Source: Clostridium sp. (GTDB lineage Bacteria > Bacteroidota > Bacteroidia > Bacteroidales > Bacteroidaceae). From it: a stretch of DNA of 64,000 nucleotides. This document shows, piece by piece, positions 63,771-64,000 of this stretch. Numbering within the stretch: the stretch's first letter is position 1; every line of letters begins with the position of its first letter. The stretch is from the NCBI GenBank assembly GCA_023663705.1, contig JAMPGY010000007.1:1-64000 (forward strand), in the 5' to 3' direction. Under the pieces are notes generated by a model. That model made no database searches. It was not told where the DNA came from and worked only from the letters and a program-made list of their open reading frames with translations. The translations under genes and the position numbers were made by a program.

Positions 63771-63840
63771 TTTTCTGAAGGAAAAGTGAAGGAAAAATGA
63801 ACCTTTTCTCTCTGACTCCCAAATAGTTTGAACCATTGAA
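63771..63840 (-). repeat. right arm of 70-bp inverted repeat, right element
   Basis: The exact reverse complement of 63286-63355, 415 bp away. It contains two GGAAAA-type short repeats and the ATGAACCTTTT motif. Confidence 0.95.
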
Positions 63841-63960
63841 ACATTTTCGTTGCATCAACCTACATGAGGAGGGGAGTGGGGACGGAAGCATCCGCCCCAC
63901 CCTTTCCATTTTACGTGCGCATGCTCGCCACCTACCGGATGCCGACACGATTTTTTTACG

Positions 63961-63968
63961 TACCTTTG
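63961..63968 (+). promoter_or_regulatory. minus-7 box of the dusB-like gene
   Basis: TACCTTTG matches TAnnTTTG but lies only 4 nt before the ATG at 63973. If it is used, the mRNA would be nearly leaderless. Confidence 0.4.
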
Positions 63969-63972
63969 CAAC

Positions 63973-64000
63973 ATGAAAATAGGAAATGTGGACTTGGGAG
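63973..64000 (+). CDS. dusB: partial: probable tRNA-dihydrouridine synthase start
   Basis: Only nine codons (MKIGNVDLG) are inside the window. This matches the N-terminus I remember for Bacteroides DusB-type tRNA-dihydrouridine synthases, which reduce uridines in the tRNA D-loop. The piece is too short to be sure, and the gene continues beyond the right edge. Confidence 0.5.

Larger units (their letters stand above)
63286..63840. mobile_element. inverted-repeat-bounded MITE-like element, right copy
   Basis: A 555-bp noncoding element with perfect 70-bp inverted arms. Inside lie a seven-unit 23-bp array (63431-63592) and one extra ATGAACCTTTT arm copy near 63650. It encodes no transposase. 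Arm ends match those of the left element (TTCAATGGTTCA, CAGAGAGAAAAGGTTCA), so the two belong to one family. It fills most of the gene-free stretch 63031-63972; from 63841 to 63960 I see nothing more. Confidence 0.75.

Overview
The window comes from a member of the Bacteroidales, probably a Bacteroides-type gut bacterium. The evidence is the many TAnnTTTG minus-7 promoter boxes upstream of genes, the fused SecDF, the long-insert IspG, an RNase H with a viroplasmin-like domain, DUF2723, DUF3098 and DUF3108 proteins, abundant lipoprotein signals and a Bacteroides-style tyrosine invertase. The species cannot be named from the sequence alone. Most of the window is ordinary chromosomal housekeeping DNA of moderate GC. 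Two places stand out: a glycosyltransferase block (3.7-17 kb) and an AT-rich accessory island near the right end (59.5-63 kb).

Layout. 0-3.3 kb: pyrE, an SRPBCC protein, argH and a cysteine-rich lipoprotein, then tRNA-Gly and tRNA-Leu. 3.7-17 kb: a surface-glycan locus, probably LPS or another outer-membrane saccharide. It has three plus-strand genes (GT2, GT11 fucosyltransferase, DUF6492) meeting a long minus-strand run of six glycosyltransferases, a DegT sugar aminotransferase, an LTA-synthase-like phosphotransferase and an MsbA-like ABC exporter. 17-22 kb: rnhA, argS and HU on the minus strand, then a rhomboid protease and an EEP-family protein. 22.3-25.3 kb: secDF with a strong terminator. 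26.5-31 kb: a GH3 protein, an Ig-like lipoprotein and a DUF3108 protein. 31-37.5 kb (minus): Crp/Fnr regulator, U32 protein, DUF3098 and DUF2723 proteins, and a membrane TPR-HTH protein. 37.7-41.7 kb: purE, ispG, cysS. 41.8-49.9 kb: SDR, Na/Pi cotransporter, nucleoside kinase, serine-type sulfatase, Fur-family regulator, CapA and NlpC/P60. 50-57.5 kb: PAP2, epimerase and CDF (minus), then RNase R, rpoN and a second PAP2-like protein. 57.7-59.4 kb: M48 protease and urea transporter. The window ends in the first codons of a dusB-like gene.

The most interesting find is a compact phase-variation module at 60.2-63.0 kb. A BACON/FN3 surface lipoprotein (minus strand) is followed upstream by a roughly 176-bp segment bounded by 16-bp inverted repeats, and then by a tyrosine recombinase gene. 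Each repeat has 5-bp palindromic arms around an asymmetric 5-bp spacer. The segment carries one consensus minus-7 box, which points away from the lipoprotein. I read this as an invertible promoter caught in the OFF orientation, with its own invertase next door.

The second find is a composite intergenic repeat present twice, at about 25.45-26.36 kb and 63.09-63.84 kb. Each copy has an outer 23-bp-period array (four units) followed by an inverted-repeat-bounded element. In the right copy the arms are a perfect 70-bp match. Inside each element lies a second 23-bp-period array of palindromic units. The organisation recalls nested MITEs with an internal minisatellite reported in Porphyromonas gingivalis (BrickBuilt, from memory), but the sequence relationship has not been checked.
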